Source: Halolamina litorea
GTDB lineage: Archaea > Halobacteriota > Halobacteria > Halobacteriales > Haloferacaceae
DNA: 64,000 nucleotides
Assembly (NCBI RefSeq): GCF_026616205.1
Contig: NZ_JANHGR010000001.1
Coordinates: 1,426,001 to 1,490,000 of the forward strand
Direction: 5' to 3'
Shown here: positions 17,632 through 26,192 of the stretch, in pieces
Layout of the letters: each line of letters opens with the position of its first letter
Numbering within the stretch: position 1 is the stretch's first letter
Position numbers and translations under genes: made by a program
The notes under the pieces: model-generated
The model's input: the letters and a program-made list of their open reading frames with translations, nothing else
What the model was told of the DNA's origin: nothing
The model's database searches: none

Positions 17632-18609
17632 TCAGTCGTTGGCGAACGCTTCGGCGACCAGCAGCGGGAACACGAGCGTCGCTTCGGCCTGGACCTGCGT
17701 GTAGTTCGTTCCCTCCTCCTTGATCTTCCCCCACGAGACCGCCTCGTTGGGCGGCGCGCCGGAGAGCGAGCCGTCGCCCTCCATCCCGGTAGAGATGTAG
17801 ACGGCGTAGTCGGCGCCGCCACGGAAGAGGTTCGTCATGATCGCGTGGTGTTTCGGGATGCCGCCGCCGACGACCAGCAGCCCCGTGGTGTCGGCGAGCA
17901 TGCCGTTCTCGATCAGGTCGTCGTAGTCGGCCATGATCTCGATGCCGATGTCGGTGTCGTGCTGCTTGCGGTAGTAGTAGAGGAAGTTCCCGACCTCGGC
18001 GTCGTTGAGCGCCGGGCAGTAGATGGGCACGTCGTTGTCGGCGGCCTGCTTGAGGACGGAGTCGGGGTCGTCGAGGGTCTCGCCGAGTTCGCGGGAGAAC
18101 TCGGTGGGGGTTCGGACCTTCTCCTCGGCGAAGAAGTCGTCGAAGAAGTCATAGAGGTACTCCTCCAGCCAGACGTAGCGATCCGAGGGGACGTAGATGT
18201 TGCCGAGTCGGTTGATCCCTTCCTCGCGGAGCGCGGCCTCGTCGGCGTCCCACTCGCCCATCTTGAACGGCTTGGCGGTCTTGATCACGTCCTCGGTCAG
18301 CGAGCCGGAGGTGGTGATGATCACGTCGACGAACCCCTCGCGGACGAGGTAGGCGACGACCTCCCGCAGCCCCGAGGAGATGATGTTCGAGGTAAGCGTG
18401 AGGTAGATCTGTGCGTCGTTCTCCTGCATCTGCTTGGCGATGTCCACGGCCTCGGCGAGGTGGGTCGCCTGGAAGCCGGTGGTCGCGTAGGCGTCGAGCA
18501 TCTCGCCGAGGTCGAACTGACCGCGGAAGTCGTAGCCGCGCACGTCCTCGCCGGCGATGTCGGCCTCGCTGCCGGGGACGACGTGGTCGTGGCTGTCGTC
18601 TTCGTCCAT
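17632..18609 (-). CDS. dys: Deoxyhypusine synthase
   Basis: 325 residues. The enzyme transfers the aminobutyl group of spermidine to a lysine of translation factor aIF5A using NAD, the first step to hypusine. The conserved active-site region NEAVSWGKIK is present near the C-terminus, with the catalytic Lys at about residue 295. Upstream segments such as LTSNIISSGLREVVAYLV and VVGGGIPKHHAIM are family-typical. The start MDEDDSHDH is acidic and immediately follows a short promoter region shared with the divergent acetyltransferase gene. Confidence 0.96.
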   Translation of the reverse strand: MDEDDSHDHVVPGSEADIAGEDVRGYDFRGQFDLGEMLDAYATTGFQATHLAEAVDIAKQMQENDAQIYLTLTSNIISSGLREVVAYLVREGFVDVIITTSGSLTEDVIKTAKPFKMGEWDADEAALREEGINRLGNIYVPSDRYVWLEEYLYDFFDDFFAEEKVRTPTEFSRELGETLDDPDSVLKQAADNDVPIYCPALNDAEVGNFLYYYRKQHDTDIGIEIMADYDDLIENGMLADTTGLLVVGGGIPKHHAIMTNLFRGGADYAVYISTGMEGDGSLSGAPPNEAVSWGKIKEEGTNYTQVQAEATLVFPLLVAEAFAND

Positions 18610-18731
18610 ACCGGCGGTAGCTGGGGGGGACTCTTGAACTGCGTGGGTTGGGCCGGCGGCGGGACAGCGGCGGTGGGAAAGGAGTCTGCCGCGAGGGGAA
18701 CGCCGAAACCCCCCGCTCGCGTACCCCGACC

Positions 18732-19247
18732 GTGCACCTCACGATCCGCCGGTTCGAGCGCGTCGACCGCGACGCCGTCGACGACGTCGTCGAGAGCGCG
18801 CTCCGCAGCGCCGACGCCTACTTCGAGGACGTCCCCGCGCTGGAGGACGGCGACATCATCGCCGAGTACGTCGACGCCGGCGGGGCGTTCCTCGTGGGCG
18901 AGCGCAACGATGTGGAGGCGAGCGAGATCGTCGCCACCGCCGCCTTCCGACCGCCGACGGGCGTCGCCGCGGTGTTCGTCGACGACGACGGCTCGACGGC
19001 CGAGGTAAAGCGGATGCACGTCCACCCAGACCACCACCGCGAAGGGGTCGGGCAGCGGATGTACGACGAACTGGAGGCTCGGGCACGCGAGATCGGCTAC
19101 GACCGGTTGGTCCTCTCGACGACCGGCCGGCAGACGGCCGCTCACGCCTTCTACGAGTCGAACGGCTTCGGCCGGATCGGCTCGACGACGGCGGCCGTCG
19201 CGGACACGACGCTCTCGATCCTGGTCTTCGAGAAGTCACTCGACTGA
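18732..19247 (+). CDS. GNAT family N-acetyltransferase
   Basis: 171 residues from a GTG at 18732 (VHLTIRRFERVDRDAVDDVV). The acetyl-CoA motif A is RMHVHPDHHREGVGQRMYDE (R-x-G-x-G variant), followed by the C-terminal strand IGYDRLVLSTTGRQTAAHAFYE. The upstream frame to 18648 is Arg/Gly-rich and probably untranslated. The substrate is unknown; GNAT proteins acetylate small amines, antibiotics or protein N-termini. Confidence 0.88.
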   Translation: MHLTIRRFERVDRDAVDDVVESALRSADAYFEDVPALEDGDIIAEYVDAGGAFLVGERNDVEASEIVATAAFRPPTGVAAVFVDDDGSTAEVKRMHVHPDHHREGVGQRMYDELEARAREIGYDRLVLSTTGRQTAAHAFYESNGFGRIGSTTAAVADTTLSILVFEKSLD

Positions 19248-19314
19248 GTCACGACGGCCAGCGTCTGCACGGCCGTCGCTGCTCGCGGCGACGACACGGC
19301 GGACTCGGCAGTGG

Positions 19315-19476
19315 TTATGCCCGGTCGGCGGCGTTCACGTAACAGTCCGCGTGTACGGGCGACGCCTCGTCAACCCCGATAAACGGCGCGAGTGGGTCCG
19401 CCGCGTCGACGACGTGGGACTCCTCTGCATCACTGACCCGTTGTAGACAGTACGGACACCGGTAGTCTTCAACCAT
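19315..19476 (-). CDS. Small CPYC zinc-finger protein
   Basis: 53 residues starting MVEDYRCPYCLQRVSDAEES and ending with HADCYVNAADRA. The CPYC pair plus a late His/Cys (HADC) could bind one zinc. Haloarchaea encode many such zinc-finger micro-proteins of unknown role. The frame is open further upstream to 19579, but that part overlaps the promoter of the divergent ABC ATPase gene, so the shorter start is preferred. It is too short for most gene callers. Confidence 0.6.
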   Translation of the reverse strand: MVEDYRCPYCLQRVSDAEESHVVDAADPLAPFIGVDEASPVHADCYVNAADRA

Positions 19477-19611
19477 CCCCACCAGCCCCACCGAACCCAG
19501 TCGGATAACTGTGGTCACGGGACGACACGATGGCGGCGACTCCCGCCCGAGCGCGCCCACGGTCCGTACGAGCGACATCTTGATACCGCTGGTAGTGTCA
19601 GTTCCAAGGAG

Positions 19612-20574
19612 ATGCCCGCCATCCGAACCGACGGCCTGACCAAGTTCTACGGCGACGTTCGCGGAGTCGAGGACCTCACCCTCTCCGTCGAGGAGGGGGA
19701 GGTCTTCGGCTTCCTCGGCCCGAACGGGGCCGGGAAGACGACAACCATCAGGACCCTCATGGGCTTTCAGTCGCCGACGGAGGGGTCGGCGACGGTGCTC
19801 GGCGCCGACGTGACCGACGCCGCCGCCCTCAGGGAGGCTCGGGCCCGCGTGGGCTACCTCCCAAGCGAACCCGGCTTCGACGAGCGCGTGACCGGTCGCC
19901 GACTGCTGGCCTACCACGGCGCGCTCCGGGGCGACTCCCGGAGCGAGGAACTGCTCGAACTGTTCCACCCGCCGCTCGACCGTCCCGTCGGCGACTACTC
20001 GCGGGGGAACCGACAGATGCTCGCCATCGTCATGGCGTTCATGCACGACCCGGACCTCCTGATCATGGACGAGCCGACGTCGGGCCTCGACCCGCTGAAA
20101 CAGGAGACGTTCCTCGAGTTCATCCGGGCCGAGAGTGACCGCGGCACGACCTTTTTCTTCTCCTCGCACGTCCTGAGCGAGGTCCGGAAGGTGTGTGACC
20201 GGGTGGGGATCATCCGACAGGGTCAGTTGGCGGAGCTCTCGTCGGTCGACTCCCTGCTCTCCCGGAGCGGCAAACGGGTCCGGGCGACCGTCGACACCCT
20301 CGACCACGACGCCTTCGACCTCCCGGGCGTCCACGACCTGACCGTCGGCGGCGGCTCGCGCCGGAGCGGGGACGGCGGCTCGACGACCGTCTCGTTCACC
20401 TACACCGGCGCGTACGAACCGCTGCTCGAACGGCTCCTCGAGTTCGACCTTCAGGACCTCGCCATCGAGGAGGCGCCCCTGGAGGACGTGTTCATGCGGT
20501 TCTACGACGAGGGGATCGACGAGCGCGTCGAGGCCGTCGAGGACGGCCGGGACGGGGAGGCAGAGGATGCTTGA
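19612..20574 (+). CDS. ABC transporter ATP-binding protein
   Basis: 320 residues. Walker A is GPNGAGKTT, the signature is YSRGNRQM, Walker B is LLIMDEPTSGLDP, and the H-switch is in SSHVL. The C-terminal accessory region contains a Gly/Ser-rich loop (VGGGSRRSGDGG). It overlaps the following permease gene by eight bases and starts a three-gene exporter operon. The substrate is unknown. Confidence 0.95.
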   Translation: MPAIRTDGLTKFYGDVRGVEDLTLSVEEGEVFGFLGPNGAGKTTTIRTLMGFQSPTEGSATVLGADVTDAAALREARARVGYLPSEPGFDERVTGRRLLAYHGALRGDSRSEELLELFHPPLDRPVGDYSRGNRQMLAIVMAFMHDPDLLIMDEPTSGLDPLKQETFLEFIRAESDRGTTFFFSSHVLSEVRKVCDRVGIIRQGQLAELSSVDSLLSRSGKRVRATVDTLDHDAFDLPGVHDLTVGGGSRRSGDGGSTTVSFTYTGAYEPLLERLLEFDLQDLAIEEAPLEDVFMRFYDEGIDERVEAVEDGRDGEAEDA

Positions 20575-21355
20575 CACCGCCCGCTACGAGGCCGAGCGGC
20601 GCTTGACCGGTTCATTCGTGCTCGCGGTCGGGCTGGCGGCGTTCGCCGGGATGATGACCCTGATCGCACCCGGCGTGATCGGCGAGGTCGACCTCGAGGC
20701 GCTCGCCGAACAGCTCCCGCCGGGCATGGTCGCGGCGTTCGACCTTCGGGTCATGGGGACGATGGCGGGGTTCATCGCGCTCGAACTGTACGAGTTCCTC
20801 TGGCTGGTCGGCCTCGGGGCGTACATCGCCTACATCGGCGGCGGGACCATCGCCGGCGACGTGGCGACCGGGCGGATGGACACCCTGCTGTCGGCACCGA
20901 TCTCCCGGGAGCGACTGCTGGTCGAGAAGTACCTCGCCCTCCTCACGCCGATCCTGTTGGCGAACGTCGCGGTGTTCCTGACCGTGTTCGCGGCCTCGCG
21001 GGTGGTGAACGAACCCATCGCCGCCGCCGACCTGCTGGCGGTCCACGCGCTCTCGATCCCGTACTTCCTCTGCTGTGGCGCCTTCGGTGCGCTCGCGTCG
21101 GTCATGACCGCCGAGCGTGCCGTCGCCGAGGGGATCGCCGCCGGGGGCGTCGTCGGCGCGTTCCTGCTCGAAACGATCGGCGCCGGGGCGAACGTCGACT
21201 GGCTCGGCACCCTCTCGCCGATGCGCTACTACGACCCGCTGGCAGTACTGACCGCCAGCGAGTACGACGTGGCGGGTGCAGGCATCCTGCTGGCGGCGGC
21301 GGCGGTGATGCTGGTCGCCGCCGCCGTGGTGTTCCGGGAGGTGGATATCGCGTGA
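20567..21355 (+). CDS. ABC-2 type permease (first of a pair)
   Basis: 262 residues with about six membrane segments. The conserved GDVATGRMDTLLSAPISRERLL stretch lies on the cytoplasmic face. The next gene begins four bases before its stop. This and the following permease are homologous and probably form a heterodimeric channel driven by the upstream ATPase. Confidence 0.92.
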   Translation: MLDTARYEAERRLTGSFVLAVGLAAFAGMMTLIAPGVIGEVDLEALAEQLPPGMVAAFDLRVMGTMAGFIALELYEFLWLVGLGAYIAYIGGGTIAGDVATGRMDTLLSAPISRERLLVEKYLALLTPILLANVAVFLTVFAASRVVNEPIAAADLLAVHALSIPYFLCCGAFGALASVMTAERAVAEGIAAGGVVGAFLLETIGAGANVDWLGTLSPMRYYDPLAVLTASEYDVAGAGILLAAAAVMLVAAAVVFREVDIA

Positions 21356-22164
21356 GCGCCGACTCCGACGGCTCGGCGCTCCGGACGGTCGCCCGCTTCG
21401 AGGCCGAGCGCCGCCTGCGGACCGCCGTCGTAGCCGCGGCCGTGCTCTCGGCGTACGGCGTGCTGTTCGTCTGGGTCGGCCCGGAACTGGTCGGCGGGGA
21501 GGAGATGCAGGCGCTGCTCGACGCGATGCCCGCGGTGCTGACGGCGATGCTCGGCTTCGAGAGCCTCGCCTCCCTCTCGGGGCTGCTCGCCGGCGAGTAC
21601 TACACGTTCGGCTGGCTGGTCGGTCTTGCCGGCTACGTCGCCTACAGCACCGCCGGCGCGGTCGCCGGCGACGTGGAGCGCGGGCGGATGGATACCCTGC
21701 TGTCGGCGCCGGTCTCGCGGCCGACGGTACTCGTGGGCTACTTCCTCGCGCTGTTGGTCCCGATCGTCGTCGTCAACGCCGTCACGGCGCCCGTGTTGTA
21801 CGTCTCGGCGGTCCTCTTCGACGCGACGCTATCCGCCGAGCGACTGGTCGCGTTCCACGTGCTGTCGATACCGTACCTCCTCTTCTGGGCCGGCGTCGGC
21901 CTGCTGCTCGGGTCGGTGACGGATCGGAGCCGTGTCGCCGGCCGGGTGGCGCTCGCGCTGGTGTTCGGGTCGTGGTTGGCAGAAGCGGTGTTGGACGTCA
22001 CCGACTACGCGTGGGTCGGGGCGGTCCTGCCGACGCGGTACCTGGATCCCTCCGGGATACTCGTCGACGGCGAGTACAATCTCGTGGCAGCGGCGGTCCT
22101 GCTGGCCGGGACGGCCGTGATCGTCGGGCTGAGTCGTGCAGCGTTCGCTCGGCGCGACCTCTAA
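21352..22164 (+). CDS. ABC-2 type permease (second of a pair)
   Basis: 270 residues from a GTG at 21352 (overlap of GTGA with the previous stop). It shares GDVERGRMDTLLSAPVSR with the preceding permease, so the pair arose by duplication. About six membrane helices are visible. Its 3' end overlaps by four bases the 3' end of the convergent regulator gene. Confidence 0.92.
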   Translation: MSADSDGSALRTVARFEAERRLRTAVVAAAVLSAYGVLFVWVGPELVGGEEMQALLDAMPAVLTAMLGFESLASLSGLLAGEYYTFGWLVGLAGYVAYSTAGAVAGDVERGRMDTLLSAPVSRPTVLVGYFLALLVPIVVVNAVTAPVLYVSAVLFDATLSAERLVAFHVLSIPYLLFWAGVGLLLGSVTDRSRVAGRVALALVFGSWLAEAVLDVTDYAWVGAVLPTRYLDPSGILVDGEYNLVAAAVLLAGTAVIVGLSRAAFARRDL

Positions 22165-22559
22165 CTCTCGGCGGAAGCGGGGGTCTCCTCGTCGTACTTC
22201 TCGCCGAACTCCCCGATCAGGTTCCCCACCTTCGCGTACCAGTCGTTGAGGGTGCGCTGCATCTCGCCCGCGATCTCCTGGGCGTCGCGCGGGTGGTAGA
22301 CGTGGTGGTAGCCACCCTGCTCGTAGTTCACCTGCTCCTTCTGGAGGAAGCCGGCGGTGAGCAGCCGCTGGACCGAGCGGTAGGCCGTCGAGCGCTCACG
22401 GTCGACCGCGTCGGCGATCTCGTCGACGGTCAGGCCGCCGCCGCGCTCGTTCAGCAGGCGGAACACCTCCTTGTCGATCCCCTTCAGGTCGTGGAAACAC
22501 TCCAGCAATCCCTCACACTGCATGTCCGAGCGGAGCATCTCCTGCATCGAGTCAGCCAT
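22161..22559 (-). CDS. TrmB/MarR-like winged-helix regulator with two N-terminal cysteines
   Basis: 132 residues. The HTH lies at about residues 40-75 (GLTVDEIADAVDRERSTAYRS), followed by a wing (GGYHHVYHPRD) and a long C-terminal helix suited to dimerisation. Cys15 and Cys21 (C-EGLLE-C) sit in the N-terminal helix before the DNA-binding domain. This two-thiol arrangement recalls persulfide sensors, although those bacterial proteins belong to other families. It is divergent from the sulfur operon, and a copy of the shared CACAATAC-like motif lies about 50 bases before its ATG. I infer it is the sulfur-island regulator. Control of the convergent ABC exporter is an alternative. Confidence 0.85.
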   Translation of the reverse strand: MADSMQEMLRSDMQCEGLLECFHDLKGIDKEVFRLLNERGGGLTVDEIADAVDRERSTAYRSVQRLLTAGFLQKEQVNYEQGGYHHVYHPRDAQEIAGEMQRTLNDWYAKVGNLIGEFGEKYDEETPASAES

Positions 22560-22606
22560 GTCTATCTAAGTGTAGCGTTCGGACGCTCAAAAGTGTTTGC
22601 ATAGTC

Positions 22607-22622
22607 GGCACAATACTGCCGG
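22607..22622 (-). promoter_or_regulatory. Candidate sulfur-island operator, upstream of the winged-helix regulator
   Basis: On the minus strand this reads CCGGCAGTATTGTGCC, with GGCA/TGCC dyad ends and a GTATTGTG core. It lies about 20 bases upstream of a weak TATA-like CTTTTGA element of the regulator gene. Similar cores occur before four other sulfur-island units. Confidence 0.45.
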
Positions 22623-22703
22623 ATACGCGGCGGGCTCGCGCCGGCGTCGGCATGGCTGTCGCTGGGGTATCGATCACTCCGAAAAAATCACGCGGAATGG
22701 CGT

Positions 22704-23747
22704 TCAGTCGGCCGTCGAGGTCGTCGTCGTCGTCGACTCGGCCCGGAGCTCCCGGATCGAGCTAACGACGACTGCGCCGGCGACCAGCACCGCGGCGCCG
22801 ACGATGATGACCAGCGACACCGTCTGAAGGACCGGGACGTCGATCGCGTTCCCGACCTGTCGGACCGCGACCGCGATCGAGCCGAGCAGCAGCATCACGC
22901 CGAAGTACACCTTGATGTCGTCCTCGTTCACCAGGTCCGTCGCTGCCGCTCCCAGGCGCGCACCGAGTGCGCTCCCGGCCAACAGCGGCACCACGATGGT
23001 GAGGTTCACCGCGCCGTCCATGGCGTACAGGAAGCTCCCGATCCCGCCCGAGAACACGATCTCGAACAGGTCGGTCCCGACCGCAATCGGGACCGGCACG
23101 CCGATCAGGTAGAACAGCGCGGGCATCCGGATGAAGCCGCCGCCGACGCCGAGGAAGCCCGACAGCAGCCCGGTCGCGAAGGCGACTCCCAGGATCAGCC
23201 ACAGCGAGACCCTGATGCCGCCCCGGAGCTTCATCATCGGCGGGATGTTGTAGGACTGGATCTTCTTGGCGATGTCTGGGATGTCGTCGGCGTCGATCTC
23301 GCCGTCGGCCTCGTCGTGGTCGGGGCTGAGCCCGCCGCCGTCACCGTCCCCCATCGCCGTGTAGGTGACGAACAGGCCGATCCCACCCAGGAGGAGCACG
23401 TAGATCACGCTCACGACGGTGTCCGCGAGCCCGAGGTCCTGGAGGAAGTGCAGGCCGATCTTCCCGACCTCGATCCCGCCGGTCGTCCCGGCGATCATCA
23501 GCACCCCGAGCTTGTAGTCGACCTGCCCCAAGTCACGGTGTTTCAGGGTCGCAATCACTGAGGTCGCGAACACGAACGCGAGGCCGGAGGCGACCGCCAC
23601 GTCGGTCTCGTACCCCATCACCATCAGTGCGGGCGTGACGAGGAACGACCCCCCCATCCCGAAGAACCCGAACAGGAGGCCGATCAGTACGCCGAACCCG
23701 GCGAACAGCGCGAGAAACGTCACGCTCACGCCGAACAGTTCCATCAT
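22704..23747 (-). CDS. TauE/SafE family sulfite/organosulfur exporter-like permease
   Basis: 347 residues with about eight membrane helices in two halves. Each half has the small-residue signature of TauE/SafE proteins (LFGFFGMGGSFLVTPALMV and LSGFLGVGGGFIRMPALFY). An acidic cytoplasmic loop sits between them. The family moves sulfite, taurine-derived or other organosulfur anions. Its first codon overlaps the stop of the 49-residue membrane protein gene, indicating translational coupling. It is the last gene of the leftward sulfur cluster. Confidence 0.92.
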   Translation of the reverse strand: MMELFGVSVTFLALFAGFGVLIGLLFGFFGMGGSFLVTPALMVMGYETDVAVASGLAFVFATSVIATLKHRDLGQVDYKLGVLMIAGTTGGIEVGKIGLHFLQDLGLADTVVSVIYVLLLGGIGLFVTYTAMGDGDGGGLSPDHDEADGEIDADDIPDIAKKIQSYNIPPMMKLRGGIRVSLWLILGVAFATGLLSGFLGVGGGFIRMPALFYLIGVPVPIAVGTDLFEIVFSGGIGSFLYAMDGAVNLTIVVPLLAGSALGARLGAAATDLVNEDDIKVYFGVMLLLGSIAVAVRQVGNAIDVPVLQTVSLVIIVGAAVLVAGAVVVSSIRELRAESTTTTTSTAD

Positions 23748-23893
23748 TCTCCGCTCACCATCTTCACGAGCGTCGGTCCGAAGAGCCGCTCGAGCGCTCC
23801 GTACCCGATGTACAGAATGATGGCCTCGAGCAGTACGACTCCCATCACCAGGCCTGCACCCTGCAGGCCGGTGGCGTTCTCAAGCCCGAACAT
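23744..23893 (-). CDS. DUF7512-like single-pass membrane micro-protein
   Basis: 49 residues (MFGLENATGLQGAGLVMGVV then LLEAIILYIGYGALERLFG), with one membrane helix and a basic tail. It is below the size cut-off of ordinary gene finding, but it is a good gene: it fits a haloarchaeal family annotated DUF7512, and it ends in ATGA overlap with the TauE/SafE gene. It is probably an accessory subunit of that exporter, an inference from the coupling. Confidence 0.82.
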   Translation of the reverse strand: MFGLENATGLQGAGLVMGVVLLEAIILYIGYGALERLFGPTLVKMVSGE

Positions 23894-23982
23894 CGATCGT
23901 CCCTCCACGCAGTCTTGTGCAGTTCATGGGTTTCTACTCACATCGACGTAACCGGGTGACCTATTTAACGGTTTTGGGATTA

Positions 23983-23999
23983 CTGTGCAATACTGGCCC
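23983..23999 (-). promoter_or_regulatory. Candidate sulfur-island operator, upstream of the DUF7512/TauE pair
   Basis: The plus strand reads CTGTGCAATACTGGCCC; the minus strand has GGGCCAGTATTGCACAG. The centre is about 23 bases upstream of a TATA-like TTAAATAG at 23963-23970 that would drive the DUF7512/TauE pair. It shares CAGTATTG with the site before the regulator gene. Confidence 0.45.
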
Positions 24000-24017
24000 C
24001 CTCCTCGTTCCCGACGG

Positions 24018-25190
24018 TCAGGGAAGTATCGCCGCAACGCCGTAGGCGAGACCGAACGCCAGCACGAACGAGCCGGCCCACGCGCCGACTGTAACCACGA
24101 TCTTTCGCCCGCTGATGGCGTCACGGCCGCCGACGGCGGCGCCGCTCCCGATGATCGCACTCACCACGATCTCGTTGAACGAAACCGGGACGCCCAACAG
24201 GACGGCGGTCTGGGCGATCAGGAACGACGGCACGAGCGCCGCGATCGAGCGCCGCGGGCCGAGCGACGAGTAGTCTTGGGCCAGCGACTTGATCATCCGT
24301 GGTGCGCCCGTCCACGACCCGACCAAGATGCCGAAACCACCGCCGACGAGCACTGCGAGCGTCGAGACTGTCTCGATGCCGTCCAGCAGCGGGAGGAGTG
24401 GACCGACTGCGAGCCCAACCTGGGATCCGCCCGCGGAGAACGCGACCAGCGAGCCGAGCCCGAGCAGAACGCGACTCAGCCCCGCGGAGGGATTGCGCTG
24501 GATATCGATCGAGACCGCGGCCGCGACGCCGACGAACGCGAGCAGAGTGACTAGCAGGATGCCGGCCCACCCGAGTCCGATCAACCCTCCCACAACGGAA
24601 GCGATGGAGCCACCCCCCCGGCTCGAACCGAGGAACGCGAACTCGATGTTCATCGTCACCGCACCGACCAGCCCCGCGAGGGCCGCGACGCTGAACCGCT
24701 CGGGAACGTCGGGCCGCGGGAGTACGCTCGCGATGGCGTACGCGATGCCGCCGCCGACGAAGGGGGTAAACACCCAGACGGCACCGATCTGCGTGTACTT
24801 CGGCCAGACGGGCTCGCCGCCCATGGCCAGCCCGATCCCGATCACCGATCCGGTGACGGTGAACGCGGTCGCGATCGGGTAGCCGGTCTTGATACCGACC
24901 GCCATCAGCCCGGCGCCGATCACGAGAACCCCGATCACGCCCGACAGCGGGAGACTCACGCCGCCGACGAGCCCACTTCCGACCGCTTCGGAGACGTTCG
25001 CGCCCTGTGTTACAGCGCCGGTGAAACCCAGGATGCCGACCACGAACGCGGCCCGCATGGTGGATATCTCGTTTGCGCCGACAGCGGGGGCAAACGGAGT
25101 AGCACCGCTCGAACCAGCGCCGATGACCCACGCCATGAACAGACTGGCGATACCTGCTGCCACGAAGAGGGCGATGAATGCGAGGTCCAT
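24018..25190 (-). CDS. PiT-family anion transporter (phosphate or, from context, sulfate)
   Basis: 390 residues with about ten membrane helices arranged as two PHO4 halves. The repeated motif appears as GANEIST near residue 38 and FNEIVVSAIIGSG near residue 330, both variants of the PiT GANDxxNA signature. The default annotation is Na+- or H+-coupled phosphate uptake. However, CysP of Bacillus is a sulfate permease of this same family. Here the gene sits 16 bases after a YeeE/YedE pair, in a run of sulfur genes, so sulfate or thiosulfate is at least as likely. Sequence alone does not decide. Confidence 0.9.
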   Translation of the reverse strand: MDLAFIALFVAAGIASLFMAWVIGAGSSGATPFAPAVGANEISTMRAAFVVGILGFTGAVTQGANVSEAVGSGLVGGVSLPLSGVIGVLVIGAGLMAVGIKTGYPIATAFTVTGSVIGIGLAMGGEPVWPKYTQIGAVWVFTPFVGGGIAYAIASVLPRPDVPERFSVAALAGLVGAVTMNIEFAFLGSSRGGGSIASVVGGLIGLGWAGILLVTLLAFVGVAAAVSIDIQRNPSAGLSRVLLGLGSLVAFSAGGSQVGLAVGPLLPLLDGIETVSTLAVLVGGGFGILVGSWTGAPRMIKSLAQDYSSLGPRRSIAALVPSFLIAQTAVLLGVPVSFNEIVVSAIIGSGAAVGGRDAISGRKIVVTVGAWAGSFVLAFGLAYGVAAILP

Positions 25191-25206
25191 CGAGGAAAAC
25201 GAGGGG

Positions 25207-25644
25207 TTAGTTCGACCCGCGCGAGCGGATGTACCCCTGGCCGTACGCGCCGAGGAACATCCCGGCGATCGCCCAGAGGATCGGGAGGTTCCCGATGCCG
25301 ACGCTGGCGTAAGCGGCCCCGGGACAGATCCCCGAGATCCCCCAGCCGACGCCGAAGACCACGCCGCCGACGATGACGTTGCGGTCGAACTCTTTCACTC
25401 GGCGAGTGTACTCGCTCCCGGTCAGGGGCGCAGTGCTGTCGAGGCGCGTCGCGACGGCGAAGACGATCCCCGTCACGACCGCGGCGCCACCCATCACGAA
25501 CAGGAGGCCGAAGTCCTCGAACTGCAGGAAGTCGAGGACGACCTCCGGGCGGGCCATCCCGCTGATGGCCAGCCCCAGCCCGAAGATGAGCCCGCCGGCG
25601 TAGATCGCCGCCGTGAACAGCGGGTGTCGGCCGGCGTCGCTCAT
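25207..25644 (-). CDS. YeeE/YedE family membrane protein, smaller half
   Basis: 145 residues with about four membrane helices. The conserved Cys-containing loop GISGICPGAAYASVG is present. It corresponds to the second half of full-length YeeE/YedE thiosulfate/selenium-type transporters. It overlaps the larger half-gene by four bases. The two proteins probably assemble into one transporter for thiosulfate or another sulfane-sulfur compound. Confidence 0.92.
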   Translation of the reverse strand: MSDAGRHPLFTAAIYAGGLIFGLGLAISGMARPEVVLDFLQFEDFGLLFVMGGAAVVTGIVFAVATRLDSTAPLTGSEYTRRVKEFDRNVIVGGVVFGVGWGISGICPGAAYASVGIGNLPILWAIAGMFLGAYGQGYIRSRGSN

Positions 25645-26192
25645 GGCGACACCCCCACGGCCTGCACGAGCTGTGCGGTCCCGATGGCGAACGCCATGAA
25701 CGTCGCGACGTTCACCAGCGACGTGTTAGAGACGGAACCGACGCCACAGACGCCGTGGCCCGACGTACACCCCTTCCCGAGTCGGGTGCCGACGCCGACG
25801 AGGACGCCGCCGCCGAGCAGTCGCCACCACTGGACGTCGGTGGTCCACGCGCCCGCCTCGGTCGCGAGCCCCGCCGTCGACGCGAACGAGGGCATCGCCG
25901 CGGTGAGTTCGGGGCCGAGGAGGAAGCTCCAGAGCGCGGCACCGCTGACGATCCCCGCCGTGAAGACGACGCGCCAGCCCCGCGACTGGACGTACTTGAA
26001 CCGGTTGAACCGGTCCACGTCCGAGACGTACGACAGCGTCGACTCGAGGAACGTGCTCGCGCCGGCGATGATCCCCGTCGAGAGGTAGATGACCGAAGCG
26101 CCGGCGCCCACGAGCAGCCCCCCGAGGAGGTACGGCAGTACCCCTCGCGGGAAGAGCTCACCCGCCGCGAGCAGCGGTGTCAGCGCCGTCAT
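25641..26192 (-). CDS. YeeE/YedE family membrane protein, larger half
   Basis: 183 residues with about five membrane helices. The YeeE signature KGCTSGHGVCG (two Cys) lies around residue 150. In bacterial YeeE the conserved cysteines pass thiosulfate through the membrane. The start codon is immediately at the stop of the upstream rhodanese-MBL fusion (one-base overlap at 26192), so transporter and persulfide enzyme are co-translated. Confidence 0.92.
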   Translation of the reverse strand: MTALTPLLAAGELFPRGVLPYLLGGLLVGAGASVIYLSTGIIAGASTFLESTLSYVSDVDRFNRFKYVQSRGWRVVFTAGIVSGAALWSFLLGPELTAAMPSFASTAGLATEAGAWTTDVQWWRLLGGGVLVGVGTRLGKGCTSGHGVCGVGSVSNTSLVNVATFMAFAIGTAQLVQAVGVSP

